64,000 nt of DNA from Candidatus Poribacteria bacterium (GTDB lineage Bacteria > Poribacteria > WGA-4E > WGA-3G), in the NCBI GenBank assembly GCA_022394755.1, contig JAGFCA010000056.1, positions 93,228 through 157,227 on the forward strand. The letters are read 5' to 3'. Shown piece by piece: positions 29,393-37,376 of this stretch. The notes beneath the pieces were generated by a model. The model saw only the letters and a list, made by a program, of their open reading frames with translations. It was not told the DNA's origin and did no database searches. Both the position numbers and the translations under genes were made by a program. Position 1 is the first letter of the stretch. Every line of letters starts with the position of its first letter.

Positions 29393-29588
29393 ATTACCGG
29401 ATTGATAAATTAATCTCCATATAACATTCATACCGTTGATTCCTGATTGGCAGTGTCCGGGAATGCTAAATACCAATCATACCCTTGTTTCATAGGTGTC
29501 ATTTTAGGATGTTGTCTATGTTAACTATTGTTTGGATAGTTTTATCCACATAGTCCTCAGCTGGAGTACAGGATCCTATGCTTCACTG

Positions 29589-29616
29589 CTATAGACATTT
29601 TGCTCAGCTCGAGCAA
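29589..29616 (-). repeat. R2 hairpin with conserved tail (reverse orientation)
   Basis: CTATAGACAT (complement of ATGTCTATAG) at 29589-29598 is followed by TTGCTC-AGCTC-GAGCAA (29600-29616), a 6-bp stem. Confidence 0.6.
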
Positions 29617-29686
29617 GGACTACAACTCATACGTGTATTAGTCCTAACCAATACAGAACTAATAAAACCGATATTTCGATGTTTCC

Positions 29687-29714
29687 TCACACCAGAGGTG
29701 TGATATGTCTATAG
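29687..29714 (+). repeat. R2 hairpin with conserved tail
   Basis: A perfect 7-bp stem TCACACC-AGA-GGTGTGA (29687-29703) is followed by the tail TATGTCTATAG (29704-29714). Confidence 0.75.
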
Positions 29715-29735
29715 AAACTAAAGGTAGAGAGAGGT

Positions 29736-29756
29736 GCACTCCAGCGGAGTGCTATG
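29736..29756 (+). repeat. R2 hairpin with shortened tail
   Basis: A perfect 7-bp stem GCACTCC-AGC-GGAGTGC (29736-29752) is followed by TATGT and then diverges. The stem sequence is entirely different from the copy 30 nt upstream, yet the geometry is the same. Confidence 0.7.
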
Positions 29757-29935
29757 TAAAATCTCAATTTTAGATATAATTACGTTTTTAGTGAGTTATA
29801 CCAATACCCAAACTATCAGCAAAAAAGAAAACCATTAATACACGACAATGGGTACGACAGAAACTATCCAACTATAGTTTGTATTATTCAATAGTTTAAA
29901 GATATGTTTTATGATTCATTCATAGATCTTGATTC

Positions 29936-30012
29936 CCTGGAATGTCTAACGACATTCATACCCGGGGAACACCATAAGGTTTTCCTACCGTTGATTCCTG
30001 AATCGGGATGGA
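29936..30012. repeat. R1 interspersed repeat copy
   Basis: A perfect 7-bp stem GAATGTC-TAAC-GACATTC is followed by CATACCCGGGGAACACC, a decayed second hairpin and CCGTTGATTCCTG. A 63-codon open frame here (29904-30095) is a by-product of the repeat. Confidence 0.7.
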
Positions 30013-30142
30013 ATGTTTTACGTGGAGAAGAGGAGTTGAATAGTGAATTCACAATCCATTTAGGGAATGGGATTGGGAGTATAGAGTTTAATTAACCGAA
30101 TACTCACAGATTGCAGAACAGGCAAAGGGAATCTGATGCCTT

Positions 30143-30964
30143 TTATTTTTCCGAAGTTTCTACCTCTTGTAGGAATGTCTCAATGCTTGGTGTGTCAATT
30201 GCGGAAAAAAGCAGATTTGACAGACGATCAAGATCTTGATTAGATTCAAGTATATTTCTAACAGGTTGTATATCCTCTAACGGAAAACGTTTTGTAAGTA
30301 CAGACAGAATATTTTTTATACTGTTTTCAAGCGCACCTTTTTCTATACCACGTTGTATTACGATTTCGTAAAAAGGAGATTCTTGCATCATTTCCTCCAA
30401 AATGTGTTTCTGAATAAGACTGGGGTGATAGACTAAACTACCAAACGTTGATAACGCAAAAAACAGTGTGCCACGCGTTTCTGTATCAACCGGTGCAGAT
30501 TCTACCTTTTTGACACACTTTTGCAACCATACTTCCGATGTTATACCACCTGGAGGTGTCATTAATAGTGTAAACGGTAACAGTCCTACAGGTGCTGTAT
30601 CCAAAAATGTTTCACCTTCTAATTCTGCCAATCGAATTACCTGATATTTATGATGCAAACCAAACTGATCATTTCCATAACTATAACCACCTGGATCGGT
30701 TTGTCCGGCATCTGGACTTAAATACAGTACCACAGAATAAACGGGAAGTTCGTACCTGAGCAGAAGTTCAGCACCATAAGAGAGAACACGTAACGGCATC
30801 GGTTTATCTCTGCTGTCATGGGTTTGTACCTCTATATGTAGTAGAACTGTTTCATTATTCCATCGCACCTTAAATGTCATGTCATTGCGATGTACTTTAA
30901 CCGTTTGTAACTCTGTATCAAGGGTCTCTAAAACTTCGACATCTTCTGTATTCAAGGATAGCAT
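30143..30964 (-). CDS. Rpn-like PD-(D/E)XK nuclease / transposase-related protein, N-terminus frameshifted
   Basis: 273 residues from the in-frame ATG. The N-terminal half matches Rpn/PDDEXK transposase-related nucleases: VEVLETLDTELQTV, then LLHIEVQTHDSRDKPMPLRVLSYGAELLLRYELPVYSVVLYL, where Glu (IEVQ) sits in the nuclease core. The C-terminus is helical (KRFPLEDIQPV...). The true start is probably at 31023-31021, where an ATG opens MAQYDEIVKHLMG, the usual beginning for this family, in another frame; the frames join near 30980-30995. So there is either a one-base indel in a decaying gene or a sequencing error. Rpn proteins promote recombination or act in phage defence. The extended -10 at 31031 supports the upstream start. 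Confidence 0.72.
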   Translation of the reverse strand: MLSLNTEDVEVLETLDTELQTVKVHRNDMTFKVRWNNETVLLHIEVQTHDSRDKPMPLRVLSYGAELLLRYELPVYSVVLYLSPDAGQTDPGGYSYGNDQFGLHHKYQVIRLAELEGETFLDTAPVGLLPFTLLMTPPGGITSEVWLQKCVKKVESAPVDTETRGTLFFALSTFGSLVYHPSLIQKHILEEMMQESPFYEIVIQRGIEKGALENSIKNILSVLTKRFPLEDIQPVRNILESNQDLDRLSNLLFSAIDTPSIETFLQEVETSEK

Positions 30965-31030
30965 AACGAAGTCATGCGCGAAACTCCCATCAGATGTTTC
31001 ACTATTTCATCGTATTGTGCCATCCTATGA

Positions 31031-31039
31031 GTTATACCA
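31031..31039 (-). promoter_or_regulatory. Extended -10 just upstream of the original Rpn-like start codon
   Basis: On the - strand TGGTATAAC ends 7 nt before the ATG at 31023, the arrangement seen at other leaderless genes in this window. It supports 31023 as the ancestral start. Confidence 0.45.
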
Positions 31040-31168
31040 CCATCTAAAGAATCATTATTTATTTTACTCTGAGGGGCTGAGGATTGTCAAGTTAAGTTAT
31101 ACAATTTCAATTGATAGATTTACATTATGGATAACAGGATACAAGGATAATTATACATTTTATGAATC

Positions 31169-31258
31169 CACGGGGTATGTCCTAAGACATTCATACCTGG
31201 GAACACTATAAGATGTTCATAACGTACACTCCTAATTTGGTATGGACGAAATGCTTAT
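31169..31258. repeat. R1 interspersed repeat copy (decayed)
   Basis: CACGGGGTATGTCCTAAGACATTCATACC is followed by GAACACTATAAGATGTTCATAAC and a GGACGAAATG-type tail. Both hairpins retain partial pairing. Confidence 0.5.
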
Positions 31259-31452
31259 GGAAATAATATAGACCTAAATTAAGTATCTCCTATCTCGAAT
31301 AATGTATACTTATCAATTAGAATTGGTAATAATAAAAAATATTGAAGAAAAACATTACTTTACACAACTAATATTAAACAAGAATGCAATTAATTAAACT
31401 GAACCTGAATTTGATAATAGGAAATTGAACTTCACTTTATAAAAATATAATA

Positions 31453-31508
31453 CCTGGTAGGATCGGTTTCTAACCACTCCGAAGTTCAAGATACTAATTT
31501 TCCAGACC
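31453..31508. repeat. R1 interspersed repeat copy, sister of 29298-29352
   Basis: GGTAGGATCGGTTTCTAACC, then CTCCGAAGTTCAAGATACTAA and TTTTCCAGACCC, matching the 29298 copy over about 56 bp with scattered differences. Confidence 0.6.
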
Positions 31509-31580
31509 CAAGATAGACTGAATAAATAACGAAAGTAAATTTAAATATTATTTATACCACATAGACATTGAGAGAAAGTT

Positions 31581-31622
31581 GTTGTGAAACTTTCACAACT
31601 GTTGTGAAAATGAAATCACAAC
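31581..31622. promoter_or_regulatory. Operator-like cluster of GTTGTGAAA palindromes
   Basis: GTTGTGAAA (31581-31589), one base, TTTCACAAC (31591-31599), then a third GTTGTGAAA (31601-31609) and an inverted TCACAAC (31616-31622). A further half-site lies at 31789-31797. The first pair is a perfect 19-bp palindrome. Such spacing fits a dimeric repressor operator or iteron-like site; the binding protein is unknown. Confidence 0.5.
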
Positions 31623-32285
31623 CTGATATACCTATAAACCTATGTCAGAACAAGGTTCAGCCCACTTGAAACCATGAAAATGTGTAAAATATTAAAAAAA
31701 ATAAAAAATGACGGTTTTTCAAATATGTCTATAAAACCTTACAGAGACTGGCTTTAGAGCATTTGTAATTCTTTTATGTAAAAATTGTGTTGTGAAAATA
31801 AAAGTAGGGGTTAGGCAAGAAACTAAAAACTAAAAACTAAGTTCTATTTATGCCAAAAACACATACCTTTTTAACCGTAGGAATTCAAAAACCAGAAAGG
31901 ACAATAACAACAGAAATTAACTTTTTTAAAATTATTAGAAAGTTAATTAAAATCGGAGTTAAGCCAGTCTATAACAGGGGTGATAGGATAATTTACACCA
32001 ATTTCAATCCTACACTTTGTAGGAAAAGTGTAACATTTTTACTTTTTCAACAAATAGATTATTACAACATTAACACGATCCATTTCCTGAGTATTTAGGA
32101 TAAAATGTCGGTTTTTTAAACATGATATTTCTCAGTATATGAGGATAAATTATCTGTTTTCATATCTTACTATAGTTAGGATAATTTCTGAGAGAGTATC
32201 ATCAATATTCAAAGTGTTTCTGATTTTTCGATACTTTCTCACACCAATCCAATTCTGAAAAAGATATTCAGATGAGCATAAGAAA

Positions 32286-32363
32286 ACCCCAGCGGGTAAA
32301 ATGTGTGTAGTAAGTTCTGACTATTAAATAAAGAAAACTCCCGCGGGCGAACTGTGTGTATAG
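32286..32363 (+). repeat. Pair of R2-like hairpins with ATGTGTGTAG-type tails
   Basis: Unit 1: ACCC-CAGC-GGGT (32286-32297) then ATGTGTGTAG (32301-32310). Unit 2: CCCGCGGG (32340-32347) then CTGTGTGTATAG (32352-32363). Both are preceded by AAGAAAAC and lie about 53 nt apart. Confidence 0.6.
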
Positions 32364-32425
32364 TGTGTCAGGTAAACTTTATCGCGGAAGAATTATGTGA
32401 TTGTATATATATAATTTATAGGATT

Positions 32426-32434
32426 TGGTATAAT
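32426..32434 (+). promoter_or_regulatory. Extended -10 promoter of the DUF6602 gene
   Basis: TGGTATAAT lies 40 nt before the ATG, with a weak AAGGAAA ribosome site between. Confidence 0.5.
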
Positions 32435-32474
32435 TCCATTTTTTAATAGAAAATAAGGAAATTCAGGACTAATC

Positions 32475-33248
32475 ATGCCCAACAAACGTTATCAAGAATC
32501 ACTATACTTCTCTCAGAAAAAGCTGGAAATATCTGCTGAAAAAATTAGAAATTTGTCTGCTCCAGCAGAAAAAGGTACACTTATTGAGAATACTTTCAGA
32601 GAGAATCTTGAACAGATTTTGCCAGAAAAGATCGGTATTTCAAGTGGATTCGTCATGGATACTGATGGTAGTGAATCCAAACAAATGGATATAATCTTAT
32701 ATGATAAGATGAATACGCCACGTTTATTTACAAGTGATTCTGTTCAAGTATTTCCAGTTGAATACACATACGCATGTGGTGAAGTAAAAACTAAACTCGC
32801 CACAACTGAATTACAGGATAGTTTTAAGAAGTGTAGCAGTTATAAAAATCTCAATAGGAAAGCATATTTTGATAGAGGTGGAAACCAAATACAACATTTT
32901 TATAAATTGTATGGTACAGATTCAATCCATTGGAAATCAATATTCTTTGTTTTAGCGGCTGAGAGTATCAGCAGTAGTGAATTAATTGACGAATATAAGC
33001 GGATTGTTAATACGGAGAATCTTCCGATGGAGAAAAGAGTCGATTCTATATTTTCTTTAAAAAGTACAGATAATGGTAATGTAGTATGCCATCATAGTGA
33101 GTCTTACGATCTTCTACCCAGTGAAAACAGCCATTTACACGGTAAATTTGTTGATAATTCATGGGGATTCTTTATGAATCTACTATTGAGATATTTGGTG
33201 CAAGCACAAACTGAACCCGTTGATCTGTTACAATACGGGGGAAATTAA
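32475..33248 (+). CDS. DUF6602-like protein with PD-(D/E)XK nuclease signature
   Basis: 257 residues, soluble. The pattern GTLIENTFRENLEQILPEKIGISSGFVMD, then SKQMDIILYDK with Asp72, then PVEYTYACGEVKTKL with Glu103-x-Lys105, fits DUF6602 and the restriction-endonuclease-like core (acidic residue, strand, ExK). This suggests a DNA- or RNA-cleaving enzyme, though no activity is established for the family. It is isolated in a gene-poor, repeat-rich stretch near a damaged Rpn-like nuclease, a context typical of accessory or defence genes. Confidence 0.72.
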   Translation: MPNKRYQESLYFSQKKLEISAEKIRNLSAPAEKGTLIENTFRENLEQILPEKIGISSGFVMDTDGSESKQMDIILYDKMNTPRLFTSDSVQVFPVEYTYACGEVKTKLATTELQDSFKKCSSYKNLNRKAYFDRGGNQIQHFYKLYGTDSIHWKSIFFVLAAESISSSELIDEYKRIVNTENLPMEKRVDSIFSLKSTDNGNVVCHHSESYDLLPSENSHLHGKFVDNSWGFFMNLLLRYLVQAQTEPVDLLQYGGN

Positions 33249-33380
33249 GTTAGTCATTATGAAATTGACTCATAAATCAATTATATTGAAACCACCTTAT
33301 CACTGTTTAATTTTCTGAGAAGTTGGAATATATCAAGAATTGGTTTATGATTTCAACCCTAATTTCAAAGATCTGTGAAT

Positions 33381-33409
33381 TTGACAATTCATCCAGTTTA
33401 TGTTATAAT
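33381..33409 (+). promoter_or_regulatory. Consensus sigma-70-type promoter of the rpe-like operon
   Basis: TTGACA (33381-33386), a 17-nt spacer and TATAAT (33404-33409), with a TG just upstream of the -10. This is the best promoter in the window. It predicts a start near 33416 and excludes any start codon upstream of that. Confidence 0.8.
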
Positions 33410-33415
33410 AATTGG

Positions 33416-33546
33416 CAACCAGAAACCCCGAATTTATATGGAGAAATGTCTTGTCGACTCCTGAGAGTCAACGCCGTCATGTCAGTTCTGATACAACTGC
33501 AGGCGATAACTCACACACTGGGAAACCACGACAAAGTTCTCCAGTG
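33416..33546 (+). promoter_or_regulatory. Structured 5' leader of the rpe-like gene (candidate riboswitch or attenuator)
   Basis: Hand folding gives an outer helix GGAGAA (33440-33445)/TTCTCC (33537-33542) enclosing a hairpin GACTC-CTGA-GAGTC (33456-33469), and a longer arm CGCC (33472-33475)/GGCG (33502-33505) with inner CAGTT/AACTG (33483-33499). A competing helix CACTGG (33516-33521)/CCAGTG (33541-33546) would bury the GTG start codon. The two states share bases 33541-33542 and cannot coexist. No known riboswitch class was recognised. Confidence 0.45.
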
Positions 33547-34233
33547 AATACAATCTGCATCGCACCTTCGGTGATGTGTGCGGATCTTTGTAATTTAGAA
33601 GCGGATATACGGGAATTGGATATATCTGGAATTAGTATGCTACATTTTGATCTAATGGATGCACACTTCGTTCCAAATATGCCTATTGGGTTGGCACTCA
33701 TACAACAAATACGACAGAAAACAGATCTTGATTTTGACATACACCTTATGGTAGAAGATAACGATTTCTTCGTTGCTGAAGCAGCAAAAATCGGTGTACA
33801 GCAAATCGCTATTCATGCTGAATCTGCCACCCATCTGGACAGAACTTTAACACTCATTAAAGAACATGGAATTAAGGCGGGTGTCGCTTTAAACCCAGCG
33901 ACCCCGCTTTTCGCGTTAGATTATGTGCTTGACCGTCTTGACTTTGTTCTAATTATGACTGTAAACCCTGGATACGCAGGACAAAAGTTGGTACCAGCCA
34001 CACTACGGAAAATATCTGATTGTAAACGTTATTTGAAACAACAGAATATTGACATCCCTATAGAAGTTGATGGGAATGTTAGTTTTGAAAACATCCCTAA
34101 AATGGTTGCCGAAGGAGCTGATATTTTAGTCGGTGGAACAAGCAGTGTTTTCCATAAATCAGGTACACGGGCTGAAAATATACAACAAATACATCAAGCA
34201 ATATCACTTGGGATGGAACAAAGAGGAGACTGA
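33544..34233 (+). CDS. rpe: Ribulose-phosphate 3-epimerase family protein (Rpe/AlsE-like)
   Basis: A 229-residue TIM barrel from the GTG at 33544, chosen because homologues begin just before IAPSxxxAD and the promoter lies at 33381-33409; a TTG further upstream would precede the transcript. Catalytic features are visible: IAPSVMCADL, the metal-binding His in LHFDLMDAHFVPN (the usual Gly after Asp is Ala), DIHLMVED, MTVNPGYAGQ and IEVDGNVS near the C-terminus. Family members interconvert D-ribulose-5-P and D-xylulose-5-P, or allulose-6-P and fructose-6-P; the SVMC and MTVNPG motifs leave both open. It overlaps the next gene by 1 nt, forming an operon with two dehydrogenases. No clear Shine-Dalgarno is present. 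Confidence 0.85.
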   Translation: MNTICIAPSVMCADLCNLEADIRELDISGISMLHFDLMDAHFVPNMPIGLALIQQIRQKTDLDFDIHLMVEDNDFFVAEAAKIGVQQIAIHAESATHLDRTLTLIKEHGIKAGVALNPATPLFALDYVLDRLDFVLIMTVNPGYAGQKLVPATLRKISDCKRYLKQQNIDIPIEVDGNVSFENIPKMVAEGADILVGGTSSVFHKSGTRAENIQQIHQAISLGMEQRGD

Positions 34234-35318
34234 TGCAGGACGGACTGATGGAAGCGCTGGTGCTACACGGTATTGGGGATTTAAGACTCGCACAAATGCC
34301 TATTCCTACAGTCGCTGAAGGAAAAGTACGCGTACGAATCGGGTTCTGTGGTGTATGTGGTTCCGATATACCCCGTATTTTCACTAAAGGAACTTACAGT
34401 TTTCCTACAGTCTGCGGACATGAATTTGCCGGTACAATAGACGAATGCGGTCCTGGGATTGATGGTTATGATATAGGCGACCCCGTTGTTGTATTTCCAC
34501 TTCTATGGTGTGGTAAATGTGATGCATGTGAGAGTGGTAAATATGTACAGTGCAACGATTATGATTACCTTGGTTCAAGAAGTGATGGCGCATTCGCTGA
34601 ATATGTTGTAGCACCAAAAGAGAACATTATACGGGTTCCAAACGGGGTTTCATTAGAACAAGCTGCATTAACTGAACCCGCTGCTGTTGCACTCCACGCA
34701 ATACGTCGAGTCAAGGAATCTCCAGTTGGGAAAACAGTCGCAATATTCGGGATTGGTCCAATTGGACTCATGGTCGCGCAGTGGGCAAGGATTTTAGGTG
34801 CACAACAGATTCTACTGTTTGACATTCTGAATGAAAAACTTGAATTAGCTCAGAGATTAGGTTTTGATAATGTATACAACACATCTGCAATTGATCCTGT
34901 AGATGTAGTTACCTCAGAGACACATGGAAAGGGGGCACATATTTGTATTGAAGCAGCAGGATCCCCTCAAACCTATCTCTATGCATTAGCAAATGTACGA
35001 AGGGGTGGGAGTGTCGTTTTACTCGGTAATCCTGACGCAGACGTAACACTACCAGCATCACTGATTTCCCAAGTAATGCGACGTGAGATTAGTATTTTAG
35101 GAACTTGGAATTCAGATTACAGTATATCAGGCAATGATGATGATTGGCGAACAGTATTACAAGCAATGGCATCAAACAAATTGAATCTGTTACCTTTGAT
35201 CACACATAAGGTTGCTTTGACCAATGGAACACAAACCTTACAAATGATGAAGAATAAGGATGAATTTTATGCCAAAGTACTTATTCACCCATCAGATACA
35301 TCAAAACAACAAACATAG
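34233..35318 (+). CDS. Zinc-dependent alcohol/polyol dehydrogenase (MDR family)
   Basis: 361 residues. Catalytic zinc ligands Cys42 and His63-Glu64 (CGHEFAG), a structural zinc cluster Cys93, Cys96, Cys99, Cys107, and a Rossmann motif AIFGIGPIGLMVA. It resembles galactitol-1-phosphate or sorbitol dehydrogenases. The start overlaps the rpe stop (TGATG) with GAGGAG 5-6 nt upstream. With its paralogue downstream and the epimerase upstream it likely forms a sugar-alcohol or sugar-phosphate oxidation pathway (inference). Confidence 0.88.
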   Translation: MQDGLMEALVLHGIGDLRLAQMPIPTVAEGKVRVRIGFCGVCGSDIPRIFTKGTYSFPTVCGHEFAGTIDECGPGIDGYDIGDPVVVFPLLWCGKCDACESGKYVQCNDYDYLGSRSDGAFAEYVVAPKENIIRVPNGVSLEQAALTEPAAVALHAIRRVKESPVGKTVAIFGIGPIGLMVAQWARILGAQQILLFDILNEKLELAQRLGFDNVYNTSAIDPVDVVTSETHGKGAHICIEAAGSPQTYLYALANVRRGGSVVLLGNPDADVTLPASLISQVMRREISILGTWNSDYSISGNDDDWRTVLQAMASNKLNLLPLITHKVALTNGTQTLQMMKNKDEFYAKVLIHPSDTSKQQT

Positions 35319-35332
35319 GTAAATAGAAAAAT

Positions 35333-36379
35333 ATGAAAGCAGCGATTCTTGAAAGCCTTGATAACATTTCTGTTCAGGATGTACCAGATCCAGAAATTGA
35401 TGACGATTCTGCTCTTATGCGGGTCGAATCCGTTAGTATATGTGGATCGGATGTACGGATTCTACATCATGGAAATCCACGGGTGAAACCACCAACTATA
35501 ATAGGACACGAAAACTCCGGTGTGATTGTGAAGACAGGAAAAAACGTTACACGTGTGAAAGAAGGGGATCGCGTTTCCATTGGTGCAGATGTTCCATGTG
35601 GTCAGTGCCATTGGTGTAGAAATGGACTCGGCAACAATTGCGATATAAACTATGCTATCGGCTACCAAATTCCTGGGGCATTCGCCCAATACATGAAACT
35701 TCCCCGATTGGTCTTGGAAGAAGGTCCAGTCACCCCCTTTGACACAACACTTAGTTTCGATCATGCTGCTCTTGCCGAACCCCTTGCATGTGCTATTAAT
35801 GGATTAGAATTAGTTAATATGTCTCTCGGAAAAACAGTGGTCATCATTGGTTTAGGACCTATTGGATGTATGATGATCGATCTGGCGCGTGTGATGGGGG
35901 CAACCAAGGTTATCGGTATTCAAAGAAGTAAGTTAAGAATGGAGATTGCAAAATACTACGAAGCGGATGTCTATATTGCATCAGAAGAAGAGGATGTCGT
36001 TGAACGATGCCGAGAAGAAACCGATGGTCAAGGTCCTGATATTGTTGTTACAACCTGTGGTTCTGTTGAAGCTCATGAACAAGCAGTAGAAATGGTTGCA
36101 CACCGTGGTTATGTCAACCTTTTTGGCGGTCTTCCCAAAACAATGCGACCCATGAGTGTCCTATCAAACATTATTCACTATAAGGAGTGTTTCGTCACCG
36201 GTTCTCATGGGTGTGTACCTCGACATCACGAGTTAGCAGTTCGTCTCCTGGAAAAAGGTATGGTACGGGTTGCACCTTTAATAACACATCATTTTCCTCT
36301 CATTGAGATTGATGACGCTTTTGAAGCGATGGAATCTCGGAAAGGAATGAAAATTATGATTCACCCAAATGCATCATAA
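35333..36379 (+). CDS. Zinc-dependent alcohol/polyol dehydrogenase (second MDR paralogue)
   Basis: 348 residues. Catalytic Cys38 (ICGSD) and His59-Glu60 (GHENSG), structural Cys89, Cys92, Cys95 and Cys103, and the nucleotide-binding VIIGLGPIGCMMIDLARVMG. Similar in layout to the preceding gene but clearly diverged, so it probably acts on a different polyol or the next intermediate. It lies 14 nt after the first dehydrogenase and closes the operon. Confidence 0.88.
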   Translation: MKAAILESLDNISVQDVPDPEIDDDSALMRVESVSICGSDVRILHHGNPRVKPPTIIGHENSGVIVKTGKNVTRVKEGDRVSIGADVPCGQCHWCRNGLGNNCDINYAIGYQIPGAFAQYMKLPRLVLEEGPVTPFDTTLSFDHAALAEPLACAINGLELVNMSLGKTVVIIGLGPIGCMMIDLARVMGATKVIGIQRSKLRMEIAKYYEADVYIASEEEDVVERCREETDGQGPDIVVTTCGSVEAHEQAVEMVAHRGYVNLFGGLPKTMRPMSVLSNIIHYKECFVTGSHGCVPRHHELAVRLLEKGMVRVAPLITHHFPLIEIDDAFEAMESRKGMKIMIHPNAS

Positions 36380-36507
36380 TATACAGCATCTCTGAATCAA
36401 TCACAATATGAACTAAGATACACCAGGAATAATAAACTCAAGATCATAAAATATTGCTTAAAAAATAGAATAGAATCAAATTCGTGTGATCTTAATCGTA
36501 TATACTT

Positions 36508-37023
36508 ATGAACGATTTTACAAATTACATACGAGATATTCCGAACTTTCCTATTCAAGGGATTACATTCAAGGATATTACACCACTTTTAGGTGATGGT
36601 ACTGCGTTTAATGCTGCAATCGAAGTTTTTGCAGAAAAATATGAATCGGAGTCTATTGATACAATTATAGGTATTGATGCTCGCGGATTTATTGTTGCAG
36701 CTGCACTTGCACTACGGCTTGGTGTCGGATTTGTTCCGATTCGCAAAAGTGGCAAACTCCCATTTGAGTGTTATGAAGTAACCTATGACCTCGAATATGG
36801 ACGAGATACACTTGCTATACATAAAGATGCATTCCCAGAAGGGAGTCGTGTCCTGATATGTGATGATGTATTAGCCACTGGTGGCACTCTTGCCGCATCT
36901 ATTGAACTTGTTCAGAAACTTGGTGGGAACATTATCGGAATCGCTCTTTTAATTGAACTCAAAGAACTTGAGGGAAGAAAGAAAATTGAAAATCAACCGA
37001 TCTTTTCTCTCGTTGAATTCTGA
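36508..37023 (+). CDS. apt: Adenine phosphoribosyltransferase
   Basis: 171 residues, full length for the family. IRDIPNFPIQGITFKDITPLL at the N-terminus is the APRT signature, IIGIDARGFIVAAALA follows, and the PRPP-binding motif VLICDDVLATGGT is at 116-128. It converts adenine and PRPP to AMP in purine salvage. The promoter of the downstream tRNA gene overlaps its last codons. Confidence 0.95.
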   Translation: MNDFTNYIRDIPNFPIQGITFKDITPLLGDGTAFNAAIEVFAEKYESESIDTIIGIDARGFIVAAALALRLGVGFVPIRKSGKLPFECYEVTYDLEYGRDTLAIHKDAFPEGSRVLICDDVLATGGTLAASIELVQKLGGNIIGIALLIELKELEGRKKIENQPIFSLVEF

Positions 37024-37041
37024 ACTATACTATGTTATAAT
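37013..37041 (+). promoter_or_regulatory. Promoter of tRNA-Arg
   Basis: TTGAAT (37013-37018), a 17-nt spacer and TATAAT (37036-37041), with TG of an extended -10 (TGTTATAAT). It overlaps the apt stop codon and predicts a start near 37048, 50 nt before the tRNA. Confidence 0.7.
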
Positions 37042-37097
37042 TTTTCGTCGAAAATTCAAGGATTCAGAATCACCTATATGAGGGTAAGACTGTCAAC

Positions 37098-37173
37098 GCG
37101 CCTGTAGCTCAGGGGATAGAGCAGGGGCTTCCTAAGCCTCGTGTCGGGGGTTCGATTCCTCCCAGGCGCACCA
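37098..37173 (+). tRNA. tRNA-Arg (anticodon CCT)
   Basis: A complete 76-nt cloverleaf with encoded CCA. Acceptor stem GCGCCTG (37098-37104) pairs with CAGGCGC (37163-37169); discriminator A and CCA follow. The D arm contains TAGCTCAGGGGATAGAGCA. The anticodon stem GGGGC/GCCTC holds the loop TTCCTAA, giving anticodon CCT, which reads AGG. The T loop TTCGATT is standard. Confidence 0.95.
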
Positions 37174-37376
37174 AATAGATTGAAATAGCTATGACCCATG
37201 TAATAAGTTGGGATGCACACCATTGACATTGTATTACGGATCAGGTTTTAAATTAAACTTCAAACATGTGATTGGGTTAGATATTCTTAAATCTTATGAA
37301 AAGAGATTGAAATAATAATAAAACTTTACCTAATTCTTGCATCCGTAAATTTAGTAATTGAACACAGGAGCATTTG

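Larger units (their letters stand above)
29271..30142. other. 872-bp non-coding block of interspersed repeats
   Basis: No gene is supported. R1 copies lie at about 29296-29392, 29423-29490 and 29936-30012. Three R2 hairpins lie at 29589-29616, 29687-29714 and 29736-29756. AT-rich filler lies between them. The block separates the DUF6785 gene from a convergent Rpn-like gene. Confidence 0.65.
30965..32474. other. 1.5-kb gene-poor block with repeats and a palindrome cluster
   Basis: Holds the frameshifted 5' end of the Rpn-like gene (to 31023), its promoter, two R1 copies, a GTTGTGAAA palindrome cluster, a small hairpin (ACACTTT/AAAGTGT, 32012-32031) followed by T-rich sequence, two R2-like hairpins, and the promoter of the DUF6602 gene. 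An 82-codon frame at 31850-32098 lacks a ribosome site and is not called. Confidence 0.55.

Noticed and set aside
29904..30095. 63-codon open frame as a gene
   Set aside because: It lies across an R1 repeat; the encoded residues come from the repeat hairpins.
30143..30964. Active insertion sequence
   Set aside because: The Rpn-like gene has no terminal inverted repeats or target duplications that I can see.
31850..32098. 82-codon open frame as a gene
   Set aside because: No ribosome site, low-complexity AT-rich composition, and a hairpin with T-rich tail inside it. No recognisable protein pattern.
33412..33543. TTG at 33412 as the start of the rpe-like gene
   Set aside because: The promoter -10 ends at 33409, so the transcript starts downstream of this codon; homologues begin near the GTG at 33544.
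33416..33546. Known riboswitch classes (TPP, c-di-GMP-I, glycine, purine) for the rpe leader
   Set aside because: Partial matches such as CTGAGAG or GGGAAACC lack the rest of each consensus.
33323..33547. 74-codon frame upstream of the rpe-like gene
   Set aside because: It overlaps the consensus promoter and the structured leader and has no protein-like features.
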